Shown piece by piece: positions 45,570 to 55,940 of a stretch of 64,000 nucleotides of DNA (positions are counted from its first letter, which is position 1; each line of letters begins with the position of its first letter). Origin of the DNA: Palsa-1400 sp036501625. GTDB taxonomy: Bacteria > Verrucomicrobiota > Verrucomicrobiia > Limisphaerales > Palsa-1400. The translations under genes and the position numbers were made by a program. The notes beneath the pieces were generated by a model. The model was not told where the DNA came from and ran no database searches. It worked only from the letters and a program-made list of their open reading frames with translations. The stretch lies in NCBI GenBank assembly GCA_036501625.1, contig DASXZY010000018.1, positions 1-64,000 of the forward strand, read 5' to 3'.

Positions 45570-45764
45570 GTGACACCGACGAAGCGTCATCAGGTTGGAG
45601 GCAAGGAGATAGTTCAGATCGCTGGACTGCTGATCCTCATTGACTTGATATGCAAGCACGTTGGGCCTGGGGTTCATGGCCCGATAACGTTATCGACCGT
45701 CGGTATATTCGCAATTGGCCTTTTTTTTTGGCTTTGGCCCATGGCTTTGAAAGCCAGGGACTAA
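45570..45764 (+). CDS. possible small two-helix membrane protein
   Basis: A 64-aa frame beginning at GTG 45570 with two hydrophobic segments (EIVQIAGLLILIDLIC and TLSTVGIFAIGLFFWLWPM) and a short charged end. The composition is convincing for a membrane protein, but the start is weak, the frame is short and the codon choice is less GC-biased than in neighbours. It would end by overlapping the convergent sufT by 4 nt. No family recognised. Confidence 0.35.
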   Translation: MTPTKRHQVGGKEIVQIAGLLILIDLICKHVGPGVHGPITLSTVGIFAIGLFFWLWPMALKARD

Positions 45765-46318
45765 TCCAATCCCAGTATCCGGCGGCCATCCGCGGTAATC
45801 ATGGATTGGTGCCACGGCGGGTCCCACACGATCTCCACCTCGGCATCATCGACTCCGGGCAAAAAAAGCAGCTTTTGCCGCGCGTCAGCGGCGATGATCG
45901 TGCCCATCCCGCAACCGGGCGCCGTCAAAGTCATTTTGACTCTCACCCGGCTATTCCCGCTGGGGACAGGCTCAACCACCAAGTCATAGACCAGCCCTAG
46001 ATCGACAATGTTGACAGGAATTTCCGGATCAAAACACGTTTTGAGCGTGTCCCACACCAGTTTTTCCTCCACCGGGCCGGCTGGGCCATCCGGCTTGCGG
46101 CAGACCTCCTCCATCAGGCTGGCGGAGGGCGCCATTCCGATGGCATCGGCATCCTTGGCGGCGATGCGGAACAGGCCGTCCGGAGTGCGCACGGTGTAAT
46201 TGCCGCCCAGCGTCTGGGTGATGTCCACCTCCATTCCCGCCGGCAGCGTGACGGAGGCGCCGAGCGGGATTTGCACCGCTTCGCAATCGCGTTTCAATCT
46301 GATGGCCGAGTCATCCAT
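45761..46318 (-). CDS. sufT: SufT-like Fe-S cluster assembly protein
   Basis: A 185-aa protein. The N-terminal part (about 8-75, with IPLGASVTLPAGMEV, the TLGGNYTVRT loop and a segment around RIAAKDADAIG) fits SufT, and the C-terminal part is a DUF59/MIP18 domain (VDLGLVYDLVVE, LTAPGCGMG, VEIVWDPPW) with the conserved Cys. SufT helps Fe-S cluster maturation. ATG 46318 overlaps the galM stop by 8 nt; the frame also allows 46339. No other suf gene is present. Confidence 0.88.
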   Translation of the reverse strand: MDDSAIRLKRDCEAVQIPLGASVTLPAGMEVDITQTLGGNYTVRTPDGLFRIAAKDADAIGMAPSASLMEEVCRKPDGPAGPVEEKLVWDTLKTCFDPEIPVNIVDLGLVYDLVVEPVPSGNSRVRVKMTLTAPGCGMGTIIAADARQKLLFLPGVDDAEVEIVWDPPWHQSMITADGRRILGLD

Positions 46319-47369
46319 GCTGTGGAAATCTGAATACAATCGTGCTGCGGAAAACCTCGCCCGGCTTGAGCGTCACAGGCGGAAAGGCCGGTTGATTCGG
46401 GGAATCGGGAAAATGCTGCGCTTCCAAACAGAAACCGGAACGCCGTCCATAAACGCGCCCGTCCTTGCCCTTGACCGCGCCGTTAAGAAAATTGCCCGTG
46501 TAAAGCTGCACGCCCGGCTCCGTCGTCAATACCTCCAACACCCGCCCCGTCCCCGGCTCGCGAACGCGCGCAACGACATCGAGGCGGCCCGTCGGATGAT
46601 TCAGAACGAAATTGTGATCGTAGCCTTGGCCGCGTTTTAATTGCTCGTCGTCCTGTTCGATGCGCGCGCCAATGGCCATCGGCTGGCGAAAATCAAACGG
46701 CGTTCCTGCAACAGGCCGCAGTTCCCCGGTCGGAATCAACGTGGCATCGACGGGCGTGAATCGGTCCGCGTCGATTTGCACTTCGTGCCCTAAAACGTCT
46801 CCGCCGCCGGCCAGATTGAAGTAGGCATGCTGAGTCAAGTTAACAACGGTCGTTTTGTCGGTCGTCGCGGTAAAATCAAGGCGCAGGCCATGATCCTCGG
46901 TCAGTGAATAGGCCGCCTCGACGCTGAGATTGCCGGGGTAGCCTTCTTCGCCATCCTTGCTCAGGTAACTCAAAACGAGCCTTGCCCCCGTGCCAACGGG
47001 CGCGGCCTGCCAAACCGCTTTGTCAAAGCCTTTGCGGCCGCCATGCAGCGCATTGGGGCCGTTGTTCGCCGCCAGATTATATTTGACTCCATCGACCGTG
47101 AAAGCCGCTTGCGCGATGCGATTGGCATAACGCCCCACCAGCGCGCCCAAATACGGGCTGAGCGCCAGATAGCCAGCCAGATCGTCGCAACCCAGGACAA
47201 CGTCATCGAGGCGGCCGTTGCGATCAGGCGTTTTGAGCGAGACAATGATGCCCCCATAGGTGCAAATCCGCGCTTCGATTCCGCCCGGCCGGCGCAGCGT
47301 AAAAAGCTCGACCGCCAAGCCATCCGGCGCGACTCCAAACGGCGCACGGGTGATAAGAGCAGCTTCCAT
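46311..47369 (-). CDS. galM: aldose 1-epimerase (galactose mutarotase)
   Basis: A 352-aa mutarotase interconverting alpha and beta sugar anomers. Visible: TYGGIIVSLKTPDR, the RYANRI segment, NALHGGRKGFDKAVW with the first catalytic His, QHAYFNLAG with the second His, and the C-terminal catalytic Glu near TTEPGVQLYTGNFL. Length typical. Upstream of and overlapping sufT. Confidence 0.95.
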   Translation of the reverse strand: MEAALITRAPFGVAPDGLAVELFTLRRPGGIEARICTYGGIIVSLKTPDRNGRLDDVVLGCDDLAGYLALSPYLGALVGRYANRIAQAAFTVDGVKYNLAANNGPNALHGGRKGFDKAVWQAAPVGTGARLVLSYLSKDGEEGYPGNLSVEAAYSLTEDHGLRLDFTATTDKTTVVNLTQHAYFNLAGGGDVLGHEVQIDADRFTPVDATLIPTGELRPVAGTPFDFRQPMAIGARIEQDDEQLKRGQGYDHNFVLNHPTGRLDVVARVREPGTGRVLEVLTTEPGVQLYTGNFLNGAVKGKDGRVYGRRSGFCLEAQHFPDSPNQPAFPPVTLKPGEVFRSTIVFRFPQHG

Positions 47370-47485
47370 GCGGCGATGTTAAAGACGCCCGCCCAACAAG
47401 TCAAAAGGCTAAATGCACCCCAGCCACGCGCGTCCCACAATTTAGCCTTTAGCCTTAAGGAGTTTCTTCGCTATGCTGGGGCTTG

Positions 47486-48841
47486 ATGAATGTGACGGCG
47501 AAATTTCGGCTGGCGGCTTTGGGCGCGGCGGCCGGGTTGATGGGCGTCTTGATCGCGCTGGCCACCATTCTCTCCCAAAAACAATCCAGCGAATTGCGCG
47601 CCCAATTGAAAACCGTCGATTCCGAAAGCGCCGGCATCTCCGAGCATTTCAAGGATTCCCTGCGCGAAGTCAATACTATCCGCCTGCGTTACACGATGGA
47701 CGGGACGCCGGCCTCCTGGCAACAATTCCTTGACGCCGGCCATGACCTGGATGCCTGGCTGGATTTGCAGGCGCCCAAACTGCGGACGACCCAGGAAAAA
47801 GACCTGCTTGGCGAAGTCAAAACCGCCTACGACAATTATCTGGCGGAGGCGCGCGAGGTCTATCGGCGCCAGCAGGCCAGCCGGACGCCCTCCAACGTGC
47901 TGGCCGATTTCAGCGGCGCGCGCTCGCAATCACAGCGGCTGTTCGATCTCGGCCAGTCCCTCGCGCTGGCCCACTACGAATCGCGCAATGAAGTCCTGGC
48001 GCGCGCCAACGCCACCCTGACCCAATTGCGCCAATCGGTGCTGGCCCTGGTCGCGCTGCTGTTTTTATTTGGCGTCGCGCTGGCGCTGCTGGCCTATCGC
48101 GACTTGATCGTGCCGTTGCGCGTGAAGCTGGTGGAAACACAGTCGCTGGTCGAACGCCACGAAAAACTGGCCTCCCTCGGCATGCTGGCCGCCGGCGTCG
48201 CGCACGAAATTCGCAATCCCCTGACCGCGATCAAAGCCGCTGTTTTCATCCAGCAAAAGAAGTTCCCGCCCGGCTCTCCAGAGGCGTCCGATGCGGCGTT
48301 GGTGCAGCGGGAAATCCTGCGCCTGGAGCGGATCGTAACCGATTTTCTCCAGTTCGCCCGGCCAGCCGAGCCGGAATTGGCCGCCATAACTTCCGACCAG
48401 CCGTTGAAGGAGGTGCAGTCTCTCCTGAGTCCAGGCCTGGCGAAAAACAATATCCGCCTTTTGCTTGAAGATTGCGCGCCGCTGCCTGTCAAAGCCGATG
48501 GTGAACAAATGAAACAGGTTTTGATCAACCTCGTGCAAAACGCCGCCGACAGCATCGGCCATGACGGCGCCATCACCTTGCGTTCGCGCCCGGATCGCAA
48601 ACCGCTGGCCAAAGGAGAAACGGATGTCGTGATTCTGGAAGTGAGCGACACCGGATCAGGCATCCCTCCCGACGTGGAAAAGCGGCTGTTCGACCCTTTC
48701 TTCACCACCAAAGCCGAGGGAACGGGCCTGGGGCTTTCCATTGCCGCGTGCATCGTGCAAAAACATGGCGGCGCCCTGCAATACCAGACACAGGTCAACC
48801 GCGGCACCACCTTCGGCATCATCCTGCCCCGGGCCGCATGA
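47486..48841 (+). CDS. NtrB-like membrane sensor histidine kinase
   Basis: A 451-aa kinase with two transmembrane helices (about 9-29 and 190-210) enclosing a helical periplasmic sensor. The kinase core shows the H box AAGVAHEIRNPLTAIK, the N box INLVQNAADSI, the G1 box VSDTGSGIPPD, the F box DPFFTTKAEGTGLGLSI. There is no HAMP signature that I can see clearly. Its stop overlaps the start of the next gene (ATGA), which encodes the cognate sigma-54 regulator. ATG 47486 follows an in-frame TTG. Confidence 0.92.
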   Translation: MNVTAKFRLAALGAAAGLMGVLIALATILSQKQSSELRAQLKTVDSESAGISEHFKDSLREVNTIRLRYTMDGTPASWQQFLDAGHDLDAWLDLQAPKLRTTQEKDLLGEVKTAYDNYLAEAREVYRRQQASRTPSNVLADFSGARSQSQRLFDLGQSLALAHYESRNEVLARANATLTQLRQSVLALVALLFLFGVALALLAYRDLIVPLRVKLVETQSLVERHEKLASLGMLAAGVAHEIRNPLTAIKAAVFIQQKKFPPGSPEASDAALVQREILRLERIVTDFLQFARPAEPELAAITSDQPLKEVQSLLSPGLAKNNIRLLLEDCAPLPVKADGEQMKQVLINLVQNAADSIGHDGAITLRSRPDRKPLAKGETDVVILEVSDTGSGIPPDVEKRLFDPFFTTKAEGTGLGLSIAACIVQKHGGALQYQTQVNRGTTFGIILPRAA

Positions 48842-50265
48842 GCGACGCCGCCAAAATCTTGTTGATAGAGGACGACCCGGGCATCATCGAGACGCTGCGC
48901 CGCCTGCTCTCGGAGGAAGGCCATGACGTGGCCGTCGAACGGCGCGGCGACGAAGGATTGGCGCGGGCTGGGCGGGACAATTTCAACCTCGTATTGACAG
49001 ATTTGCGGCTGCCGGGCCTTTCGGGCCTGGAATTAGTGCGCCAATTGCACTCCGCCCAGCCGCGCCTGCCGATCATCCTCATGACCGCCTTTGGCACGAC
49101 CGACACGGCCATCGAAGCGACCAAATGCGGCGCCTACGATTATTTGCTCAAGCCTTTCGACATTCCGCAATTGATCGAACTAGTGCGCAAAGCGGCCGAC
49201 AGCAATCGGCTGATGACCGAGCCGGTCAGCCTCGGGGAGCCGGGCGCCAGGGACGCGCTCATCGGCCAAAGCGCCGCCATGCAGGCCATTTACAAGGAGA
49301 TTGGCCGCATCGCCTCCAAGCCTGTCCCGGTTTTGATCCGCGGCGAAACGGGCACGGGCAAGGAATTGATCGCGCGCGCCATTTACCAGCACAGCGACCG
49401 GCCGGCCGCGCCGTTCGTGGCGGTCAATTGCGCCGCCATCCCGGAGACGTTGCTGGAGAGCGAATTGTTCGGGCACGAAAAGGGCGCGTTTACCGGGGCG
49501 CAAACCCGGCGCGTGGGCCGGTTCGAGCAGGCCCAGCGCGGCACGATTCTGCTCGATGAAATCGGCGACATGCCGTCCGGCACGCAGGTCAAACTGGTGC
49601 GGCTATTGCAGGACAAATGCCTGCAACGGGTCGGCGGCAAGGAGGAGATTCCGCTGGATGTCCGCGTGATCGCCGCGACGCATCGCGATTTGGAGTCAGC
49701 CATCGCGCGGAAGGAATTTCGCGAGGACCTTTATTACCGGCTCAACGTGGTGGCCATCACGCTGCCGCCCTTGCGCCAGCGCCGGGAGGACATCCCGAGC
49801 CTGGCCCGCTATTTCCTGCGCAGGCACGGGCCTTCGCTCGGCAACGCGGAGCCGTCCATTCAGCCGGAAGCGATGGATTTTCTGCAAGGCCAGCCATGGC
49901 CCGGCAATGTGCGCCAGCTTGAAAACATCATTCGCCAAGCCTTGCTGCTGGCGCAGAATTACACCGTCACTTGCGATCACGCGCGGGCCGCTTTGGAAAA
50001 ATCGGCCGGCCCGGATTTTTCTCCCAAGCGCGCCTTTAGCGAATACGTGGATGAACTTCTGGCAGCCGCAAGGCGGGGCGAACTGGCTGATGCCCACGCC
50101 CGCGCGATTGGCGCGGCGGAGCGGGAATTATTCGCGCGAGCCATTGCCGAAGCCGGAGGCAATCAAGCGAAGGCGGCGCGCTGGCTGGGAGTCACCCGCG
50201 TGACCATGAAAGCCAAACTGGTGCAGTTTGGGTTGTTCGCGGGCCATGACTCCGAGCCAGCCTGA
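48838..50265 (+). CDS. NtrC-family sigma-54-dependent response regulator
   Basis: A 475-aa regulator: receiver (1-120; acidic LLIEDDPG, phospho-Asp55 in LTDLRLPG, Lys in LLKPFD), AAA+ sigma-54-interacting domain with Walker A RGETGTGKELIA and the sigma-54 contact loop GAFTGA (about residue 217), then a Fis-type helix-turn-helix (GGNQAKAARWLGVTRVTMK). It should activate sigma-54 promoters when phosphorylated by the kinase just upstream. It ends 11 nt from the convergent end of the secretion operon. Confidence 0.95.
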   Translation: MSDAAKILLIEDDPGIIETLRRLLSEEGHDVAVERRGDEGLARAGRDNFNLVLTDLRLPGLSGLELVRQLHSAQPRLPIILMTAFGTTDTAIEATKCGAYDYLLKPFDIPQLIELVRKAADSNRLMTEPVSLGEPGARDALIGQSAAMQAIYKEIGRIASKPVPVLIRGETGTGKELIARAIYQHSDRPAAPFVAVNCAAIPETLLESELFGHEKGAFTGAQTRRVGRFEQAQRGTILLDEIGDMPSGTQVKLVRLLQDKCLQRVGGKEEIPLDVRVIAATHRDLESAIARKEFREDLYYRLNVVAITLPPLRQRREDIPSLARYFLRRHGPSLGNAEPSIQPEAMDFLQGQPWPGNVRQLENIIRQALLLAQNYTVTCDHARAALEKSAGPDFSPKRAFSEYVDELLAAARRGELADAHARAIGAAERELFARAIAEAGGNQAKAARWLGVTRVTMKAKLVQFGLFAGHDSEPA

Positions 50266-50276
50266 GCGGATGGGCC

Positions 50277-50990
50277 TCAGCCCATTTTCTTCCGCGCTTC
50301 GTCCGGCACCTTTATATTAGTCGCGCCGACGTCTTTGATTTCCACCGTGGTCGTGCGCTCGATGTCCATATCATCGCCATCGCGATTTTTCATGCTGCCG
50401 GAAACCTTGGTCACGAACTTGGTCAGCACGCCGTCTTTGACCCAGAACTTGACCGTGCCTTTGGCATTGGAGATCGGAGGCGGGCCGCCCTGGCCGCCGC
50501 GGCGTCCGCGCCCGAAGGTCATCAAGGCCTTGGCGCCTTCTTCCGTCAGGTCGCCGGAGTAGGCGTCTCCCTCTTTGGTCAGTTCCTTGGACTTGTCAAG
50601 AATATCCGCCGCCTGCGCGGCGGGGGCCTTGAAATCCTTCATCCGCATGGCCATGAAACGCTTGAAGTTGAATTGACCGCCGCCGTCATCCTTGGCCGCG
50701 TCATCCAGGGATTCCCAGCCGTCCTCGGTTTTGATGGCGCCTTTGCCCTCTTTGGCGAAGACTTCAATCGTGTTATCCTGCGTGGTGAAATCCTGCCAGA
50801 CCAGGCCGTCTTTTTGCGTTTTGCCATGACTGGGGCCGGGGCTGAACTGCGGACTTTCCATCGTGCTCGTCCATGAGTAGCTGTCGGAATCCTTCAATTT
50901 TTGGGCGGCAGCCTTGACGTCATCCTTGTCCGCGGCCAGGAGCGGCCCGGCGGCCAGGAGAGCCGTCAAATATATAAGATATGATTTCAT
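50277..50990 (-). CDS. secreted paralog A at the end of the secretion operon, unknown function
   Basis: A 237-aa exported protein (signal MKSYLIYLTALLAAGPLLAA). It shares its whole architecture with the protein encoded at 51010-51762: a DKDDV start, a KLxDxDSYSWT segment, PSHGKTQKDG, an RFMAMRxxxFKAPAAQ helix, DAYSGxLTEEGAK, a Gly-rich loop (160-169) and a SNAKGxVKxWVKDGVLTKF strand pair. The fold suggests a LolA/LppX-like curved sheet (inference). A strong AAGGA site lies 5 nt before ATG. It may be cargo of the upstream secretion machine. Confidence 0.85.
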   Translation of the reverse strand: MKSYLIYLTALLAAGPLLAADKDDVKAAAQKLKDSDSYSWTSTMESPQFSPGPSHGKTQKDGLVWQDFTTQDNTIEVFAKEGKGAIKTEDGWESLDDAAKDDGGGQFNFKRFMAMRMKDFKAPAAQAADILDKSKELTKEGDAYSGDLTEEGAKALMTFGRGRRGGQGGPPPISNAKGTVKFWVKDGVLTKFVTKVSGSMKNRDGDDMDIERTTTVEIKDVGATNIKVPDEARKKMG

Positions 50991-51009
50991 GCGGTTCCTT
51001 TTATTAGGC

Positions 51010-51762
<753 letters not shown>

Positions 51763-51797
51763 AACGGTCCTTTTTTTAATGTTAGTGATGTATGTTA

Positions 51798-53177
51798 TTA
51801 ATCAGTTTTGGAGGGGCCATCGACAACATGCCCCAACTCACGCAGCCGTTGCAACTTGTAAATTAAGGCGCGGCGGCTGATGCCCAGGGCTTTGGCGGTG
51901 GCGGTGCGATTGAAATCATTTTTGCGCAATGCCTGCAACACGGCTTGCGTCTCCACTTCATCGAGTTTTATTGCGTCCGCCGAATCCAGGGCGGCGGGAG
52001 CCTGCGCGCTGGGGCGGATGCGGGGAGGAAGGTGATCGGGCACGATGAGGTCCCCGCGGCAGAGCAAGGCGGCGCGTTCCATCGCGTTGCGCAACTCGCG
52101 CACGTTGCCGGGCCATGAATAATTCTCCAGGCAATTGGCCACGGCGGAAGAAAGCCGCGCGCGCCCTTGCGTCAACCCGGCCAGCATGGAATGCGCCAGC
52201 GGCAGAATATCCTCCCGCCGCTCGCGCAACGGCGGCACGGTCAGTTCCATCACGTTCAGGCGGTAGAACAAATCCTCGCGAAAACGGCCGGCCTTGACCT
52301 CTTCCTCCAAGTGGCGGTTGGTCGCGGCAAGAATGCGGGTGTCGGCATGGATTTCCGAGTTGGAGCCGATGCGCTGGAAACTGCCGTTCTGGGCCACGCG
52401 CAACAGCTTCGCTTGCAGTTGCGGGGCCATGTCGGCGATTTCGTCCAGAAAAATGGTGCCGCCGTCGGCCAGTTCAAAACGCCCGATGCGCTGGGAGGTG
52501 GCGCCCGTAAATGCGCCCTTCTCATGGCCGAAAAGTTCGCTCTCCAGCAGCGTTTCGGGAATGGCGGCGCAATTGACTTTGACCAGGTTCCCCCGCGCCC
52601 GCGCGCTCCAACCGTGAATGACATCGGCCACAACTTCCTTGCCAGCCCCGCTTTCGCCGGTGATGAGCACGCGGCTTTCCGAGGCGGCCACCAGGGACAC
52701 ATCGCGAAAAAGAGACTGCATCAACGGGCTGGCCGCGACGATGTTCGGCGGCAACTGCTTCCCAGAGTCAAATTTCAGCGGAGCGCCCAAAGCCTGCCCG
52801 GTCGCGTGCCGCACCGAGGCCAGCAATTCGTCCAGGTCGATCGGTTTGGAAAGATAATTGACAGCGCCATCGCGCATGGCCCCGACGGCGTCGCGGACAT
52901 CGGCATAAGCGGTCACCAGCAGGATGGGAAAAGAATGGCGCTCCTTCCGCGCCAGGCGCAGCGTGTCCAAGCCCGTCAATCCGGGCATGCGGACGTCGGA
53001 GATCATCATGTCGATCTTCTGTTCGCGCAGCACTTCCAGCGCGCGCTGGCCCGAGGCCACAGGCACGGTCTCAAACCCCTGGCTTGTCAGGAATGAATCC
53101 AGCAGGCTGCGCTGGCCGGCATCGTCATCGACAATCAAGAGCCGGGGCGAGCTGGAATCTGGAGAAGAGGCGGGCAC
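51798..53177 (-). CDS. PilR/NtrC-like sigma-54-dependent response regulator in the secretion operon
   Basis: A 459-aa regulator (GTG start): receiver with acidic LLIVDDDA, phospho-Asp61 (ISDVRMPG) and Lys in YLSKPID; AAA+ domain with Walker A TGESGAGKEVVA and the sigma-54 loop GAFTGA; Fis-type helix-turn-helix (DFNRTATAKALGISRRALI). It starts 6 nt after the kinase gene. By analogy with PilS-PilR it may control pseudopilin or secretion genes from sigma-54 promoters. Confidence 0.95.
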   Translation of the reverse strand: MPASSPDSSSPRLLIVDDDAGQRSLLDSFLTSQGFETVPVASGQRALEVLREQKIDMMISDVRMPGLTGLDTLRLARKERHSFPILLVTAYADVRDAVGAMRDGAVNYLSKPIDLDELLASVRHATGQALGAPLKFDSGKQLPPNIVAASPLMQSLFRDVSLVAASESRVLITGESGAGKEVVADVIHGWSARARGNLVKVNCAAIPETLLESELFGHEKGAFTGATSQRIGRFELADGGTIFLDEIADMAPQLQAKLLRVAQNGSFQRIGSNSEIHADTRILAATNRHLEEEVKAGRFREDLFYRLNVMELTVPPLRERREDILPLAHSMLAGLTQGRARLSSAVANCLENYSWPGNVRELRNAMERAALLCRGDLIVPDHLPPRIRPSAQAPAALDSADAIKLDEVETQAVLQALRKNDFNRTATAKALGISRRALIYKLQRLRELGHVVDGPSKTD

Positions 53178-53183
53178 GGTCGA

Positions 53184-54650
53184 TCACTCCTTGACCTTTA
53201 ACTTGACTCTCGAAATGCGGAAGAGCGCTCCCGCCGGTTCGTTGGCCAGGCATTGGATTTCCCATCCGTGAGCTTGCACGATTTGCTGCACGACCGAGAG
53301 TCCCAAGCCCGTTCCTTCCGAGTGCGTTGTAAAGTAAGGCTTGAAAATTTCGCCTTGATGCTCGGGCGGCACGCCGGGGCCGTTGTCGGAAATTTCGATG
53401 AACGCCTCTTCGTTGCTGCGCCGGCTGGCCCGGATGCGGATCACGCCCTTTTGCGGCGCGGCCTGGATGGCGTTGAGAACCAGGTTGAAAAGCGCCTGGC
53501 GCAAAAGCTGTTCGTCCGCCTCAATGACCACCGATTCGACCAATACCTCAAGCTGGATTTTTTTCTCCTCGATGTCGTAATTGAGCGCGCGGGCGACTTC
53601 GCTCGCCACGGCTCCGAGGTCGGTCGCGGCGCGGCGGACTTCGCGCGGGCGGGAGTAATTGATGAATTCGTTCAACTGCGCGGTCACGCGATCGGTTTCA
53701 TTGATGATCTCGCGGGACTTGGAGGCAATCTCGGCCGGGACGCCATCCTGCTTGGCGACAAGCTGGGCCAGCCCGCGGATGATGTTGAGCGGATTGCGCG
53801 TTTCATGGGCCAGGCCGGCGGCGGCCAGGCTCAATTCCTGGAGATGCAGATTTTGTTCGCTCGCGCGCACGAGCCGCAATTGCAATTCGGAAGTCTGAAT
53901 CATGCTCCGCCATCCCACCGCGTAACCGACCACCGCCAGCGTGCCGAGCAGCGCGATAATAACGCGCATCCAAAAATCGTTGCTCTCGTCTTGCAGCACT
54001 TTCTTGGTGGACATAACCACCACGAACGTATGCGCCCGCGTGCCCCCGATAATGTCGTTGTATTCCTTTTCCGTCATCCAATACGGGCGCTCCCGGGTAA
54101 AATCAAAACGCGGCGGCCGCTGGCGATTGGTGGTCGCGGCGGCCTCTGATGGCGCTGCGGGCGGGTTGTTGGAAGCCGCCGCGCGGCGGCTGCTGTTCAT
54201 TTGCCTCAATTCCTGTTCAGGTATGACCAGTTCCGCTTCGATATTGGTCCCCAGATTGGTTCCCAAATCGACCGGATATTTCAAGATGGCTGTGCCGCCT
54301 CCCCAATAAACGGCCCCTTCAAAATCGTTGGGAGGCGGAAGAACGACCTGCTCGCCCGCCGAGGCCACGACTTCATCGTTCGTATTGAGCAGTTCGACGG
54401 CGCGCAGTTCGTTGGTATCGACCAGTGCGTTAAGCGCGCCTTCGAGGCGTTCACGGTTGATGATGCTGCCGGCGAACCGGCGCGCGCGCATGAGTTTGGC
54501 GCAAGTGCTCGTTCTGGCCCGGCCTTGTTCGAGCAGGTTATGGTGCAATTGATTGCGGACGCGGATGTGTTCCGACGCCTGCCAGCCAAGCAGCGCGCCC
54601 CAAATGGCCGCCAGCATTCCATAAACTGCCCAACTGCGCACGGTGATCAT
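53184..54650 (-). CDS. PilS/NtrB-like membrane sensor histidine kinase in the secretion operon
   Basis: A 488-aa kinase with transmembrane helices at about 5-24 and 229-250 and a periplasmic sensor domain of about 200 residues. The core has the H box AAGLAHETRNPLNIIRG, N box FNLVLNAIQAA, G1 box ISDNGPGVPPE, F box KPYFTTHSEGTGLGLSV. It starts 8 nt after the secretin gene, so sensing of the secretion apparatus itself is possible (inference). Confidence 0.92.
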   Translation of the reverse strand: MITVRSWAVYGMLAAIWGALLGWQASEHIRVRNQLHHNLLEQGRARTSTCAKLMRARRFAGSIINRERLEGALNALVDTNELRAVELLNTNDEVVASAGEQVVLPPPNDFEGAVYWGGGTAILKYPVDLGTNLGTNIEAELVIPEQELRQMNSSRRAAASNNPPAAPSEAAATTNRQRPPRFDFTRERPYWMTEKEYNDIIGGTRAHTFVVVMSTKKVLQDESNDFWMRVIIALLGTLAVVGYAVGWRSMIQTSELQLRLVRASEQNLHLQELSLAAAGLAHETRNPLNIIRGLAQLVAKQDGVPAEIASKSREIINETDRVTAQLNEFINYSRPREVRRAATDLGAVASEVARALNYDIEEKKIQLEVLVESVVIEADEQLLRQALFNLVLNAIQAAPQKGVIRIRASRRSNEEAFIEISDNGPGVPPEHQGEIFKPYFTTHSEGTGLGLSVVQQIVQAHGWEIQCLANEPAGALFRISRVKLKVKE

Positions 54651-54658
54651 GCCGGAGA

Positions 54659-55909
54659 TTAGCGTGGAACCGGCGGGTTGGCAACAGGCGGCACGGGTTG
54701 CGACTTGCCCGGGTCAAGGTACTGGTTCAGTTCCTTCTGGGTGAAAGCCTTCGGCGTCATGCGCGCCCGCCCGCGCTCGTCGGCGCTCATGCGGGCCAAA
54801 TCTTCCGGCGTCCGCACCACGTAAGGTGTCAATAGAATAATCAATTCCTGTTTGACAGTCGATTTGACTTTGTGATGGAACAAGATCCCCAGTCCGGGAA
54901 TATCTCCCAAGAGCGGTATCTTGCTGTCGGTGCTGGTCGTGTTGTTTTTCATCAACCCGCCGATCACCACCGTCTGGGCGTCCGGGGTGATTACAACCGT
55001 GTTGGCCGACTCGATGGCCACGGCCGGAGCCGTGATGGGTGTGCCGTTGGTGGTGAAAGAAATGGTTTGCGCCAAAGAGGGATCGATGGAGGAAATCTGC
55101 GGCGCGACGATCATTTCGACCATGCCATCGGAAGTGATGTTGGGAGTGACATTAAGGATGATGCCAATGGAGGTATAGGTGATTCCGTTTTCCTGGTTGC
55201 CCAGCGCGCCAAAATTCACGCTCGTGATCAGCGGCACGTTGTCGCCCACTTGAATGGTCGCCATTTGGTTATTGCGCGCCAGGATGGTGGGGCGGGAGAG
55301 GACATGCACATTCCCGACTTCCTCAATGGCGCGCAAAGTCGCGGAAAAATCGTCGCCCACGACGCTGTAAATGCCCGCCCCCGGCAGCGTGGTCGCGCCG
55401 GCCGTCGGCGAAATGCCTTGCCCGGCCAGGCCGAACAAGCTGGAAAACGTATTGGAGGTGCTGGCATTGATGTGCTTGGTCACGGTGCCTTCAATGCCGA
55501 AGTCGAAACCTTTGTTGTAATCCACTTCCAGGAAAACGACCTTGATCAACACCTGCGGCTTGGGCTTGGCCAGGCTGGCCACAACCTGGCGGATATAGGC
55601 GGTGGTCGCGGAGTCGGCGATGGAAATGACCTGGCCCGTATCCTTGTCAACATAAACATTGGCGGTTCCAACTTGTCCATTGCCCGGCCGCTCAATGGGA
55701 GCGGAGGTGGCCGCGCTGCTGGTTCCGCCGCCGCCGCCGCCGAAGCCGCCCCCGCCAAAACCGCCGCCGCCAGCGCCGCCGCCGCCGCGGCCCCCGCCGC
55801 CGCCAGCGCCGCCGCCGCCCGTGCGCTGGGCCAGGAGGGGAAGAGTCAGGCCGCACAGGGCCACAACGGCCCAGCGCGAGGCCAGAAGTTTGAATGATTG
55901 CATTGTCAT
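54659..55909 (-). CDS. gspD: secretin C-terminal polypeptide (split GspD, pore-forming half)
   Basis: A 416-aa exported protein (signal residues 1-28, ending LPLLAQ). A glycine-rich tract (31-62) is followed by a partial N-type domain (about 85-115, TGQVISIADSATTAYIRQVV), the entry strand KPQVLIKVVFLEVD and the secretin beta-barrel (about 195-368) with both hallmarks: VHVLSRPTILARNN and VVIGGLMKNN...KIPLLGDIPGLG...ELIILLTPYVV. Only a fraction of the usual periplasmic N-domains is present; they are encoded by the preceding gene. ATG 55909 opens the signal peptide. Confidence 0.92.
   Translation of the reverse strand: MTMQSFKLLASRWAVVALCGLTLPLLAQRTGGGGAGGGGGRGGGGAGGGGFGGGGFGGGGGGTSSAATSAPIERPGNGQVGTANVYVDKDTGQVISIADSATTAYIRQVVASLAKPKPQVLIKVVFLEVDYNKGFDFGIEGTVTKHINASTSNTFSSLFGLAGQGISPTAGATTLPGAGIYSVVGDDFSATLRAIEEVGNVHVLSRPTILARNNQMATIQVGDNVPLITSVNFGALGNQENGITYTSIGIILNVTPNITSDGMVEMIVAPQISSIDPSLAQTISFTTNGTPITAPAVAIESANTVVITPDAQTVVIGGLMKNNTTSTDSKIPLLGDIPGLGILFHHKVKSTVKQELIILLTPYVVRTPEDLARMSADERGRARMTPKAFTQKELNQYLDPGKSQPVPPVANPPVPR
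55724..55819 (-). repeat. glycine-coding triplet tract in the secretin C-half
   Basis: Encodes residues 31-62, 25 or more Gly with scattered Arg, Ala and Phe. It directly follows the signal peptide. Confidence 0.85.
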
Positions 55910-55940
55910 AGTGTGCTGTTGGTTGAGCAAGTGATTTGGA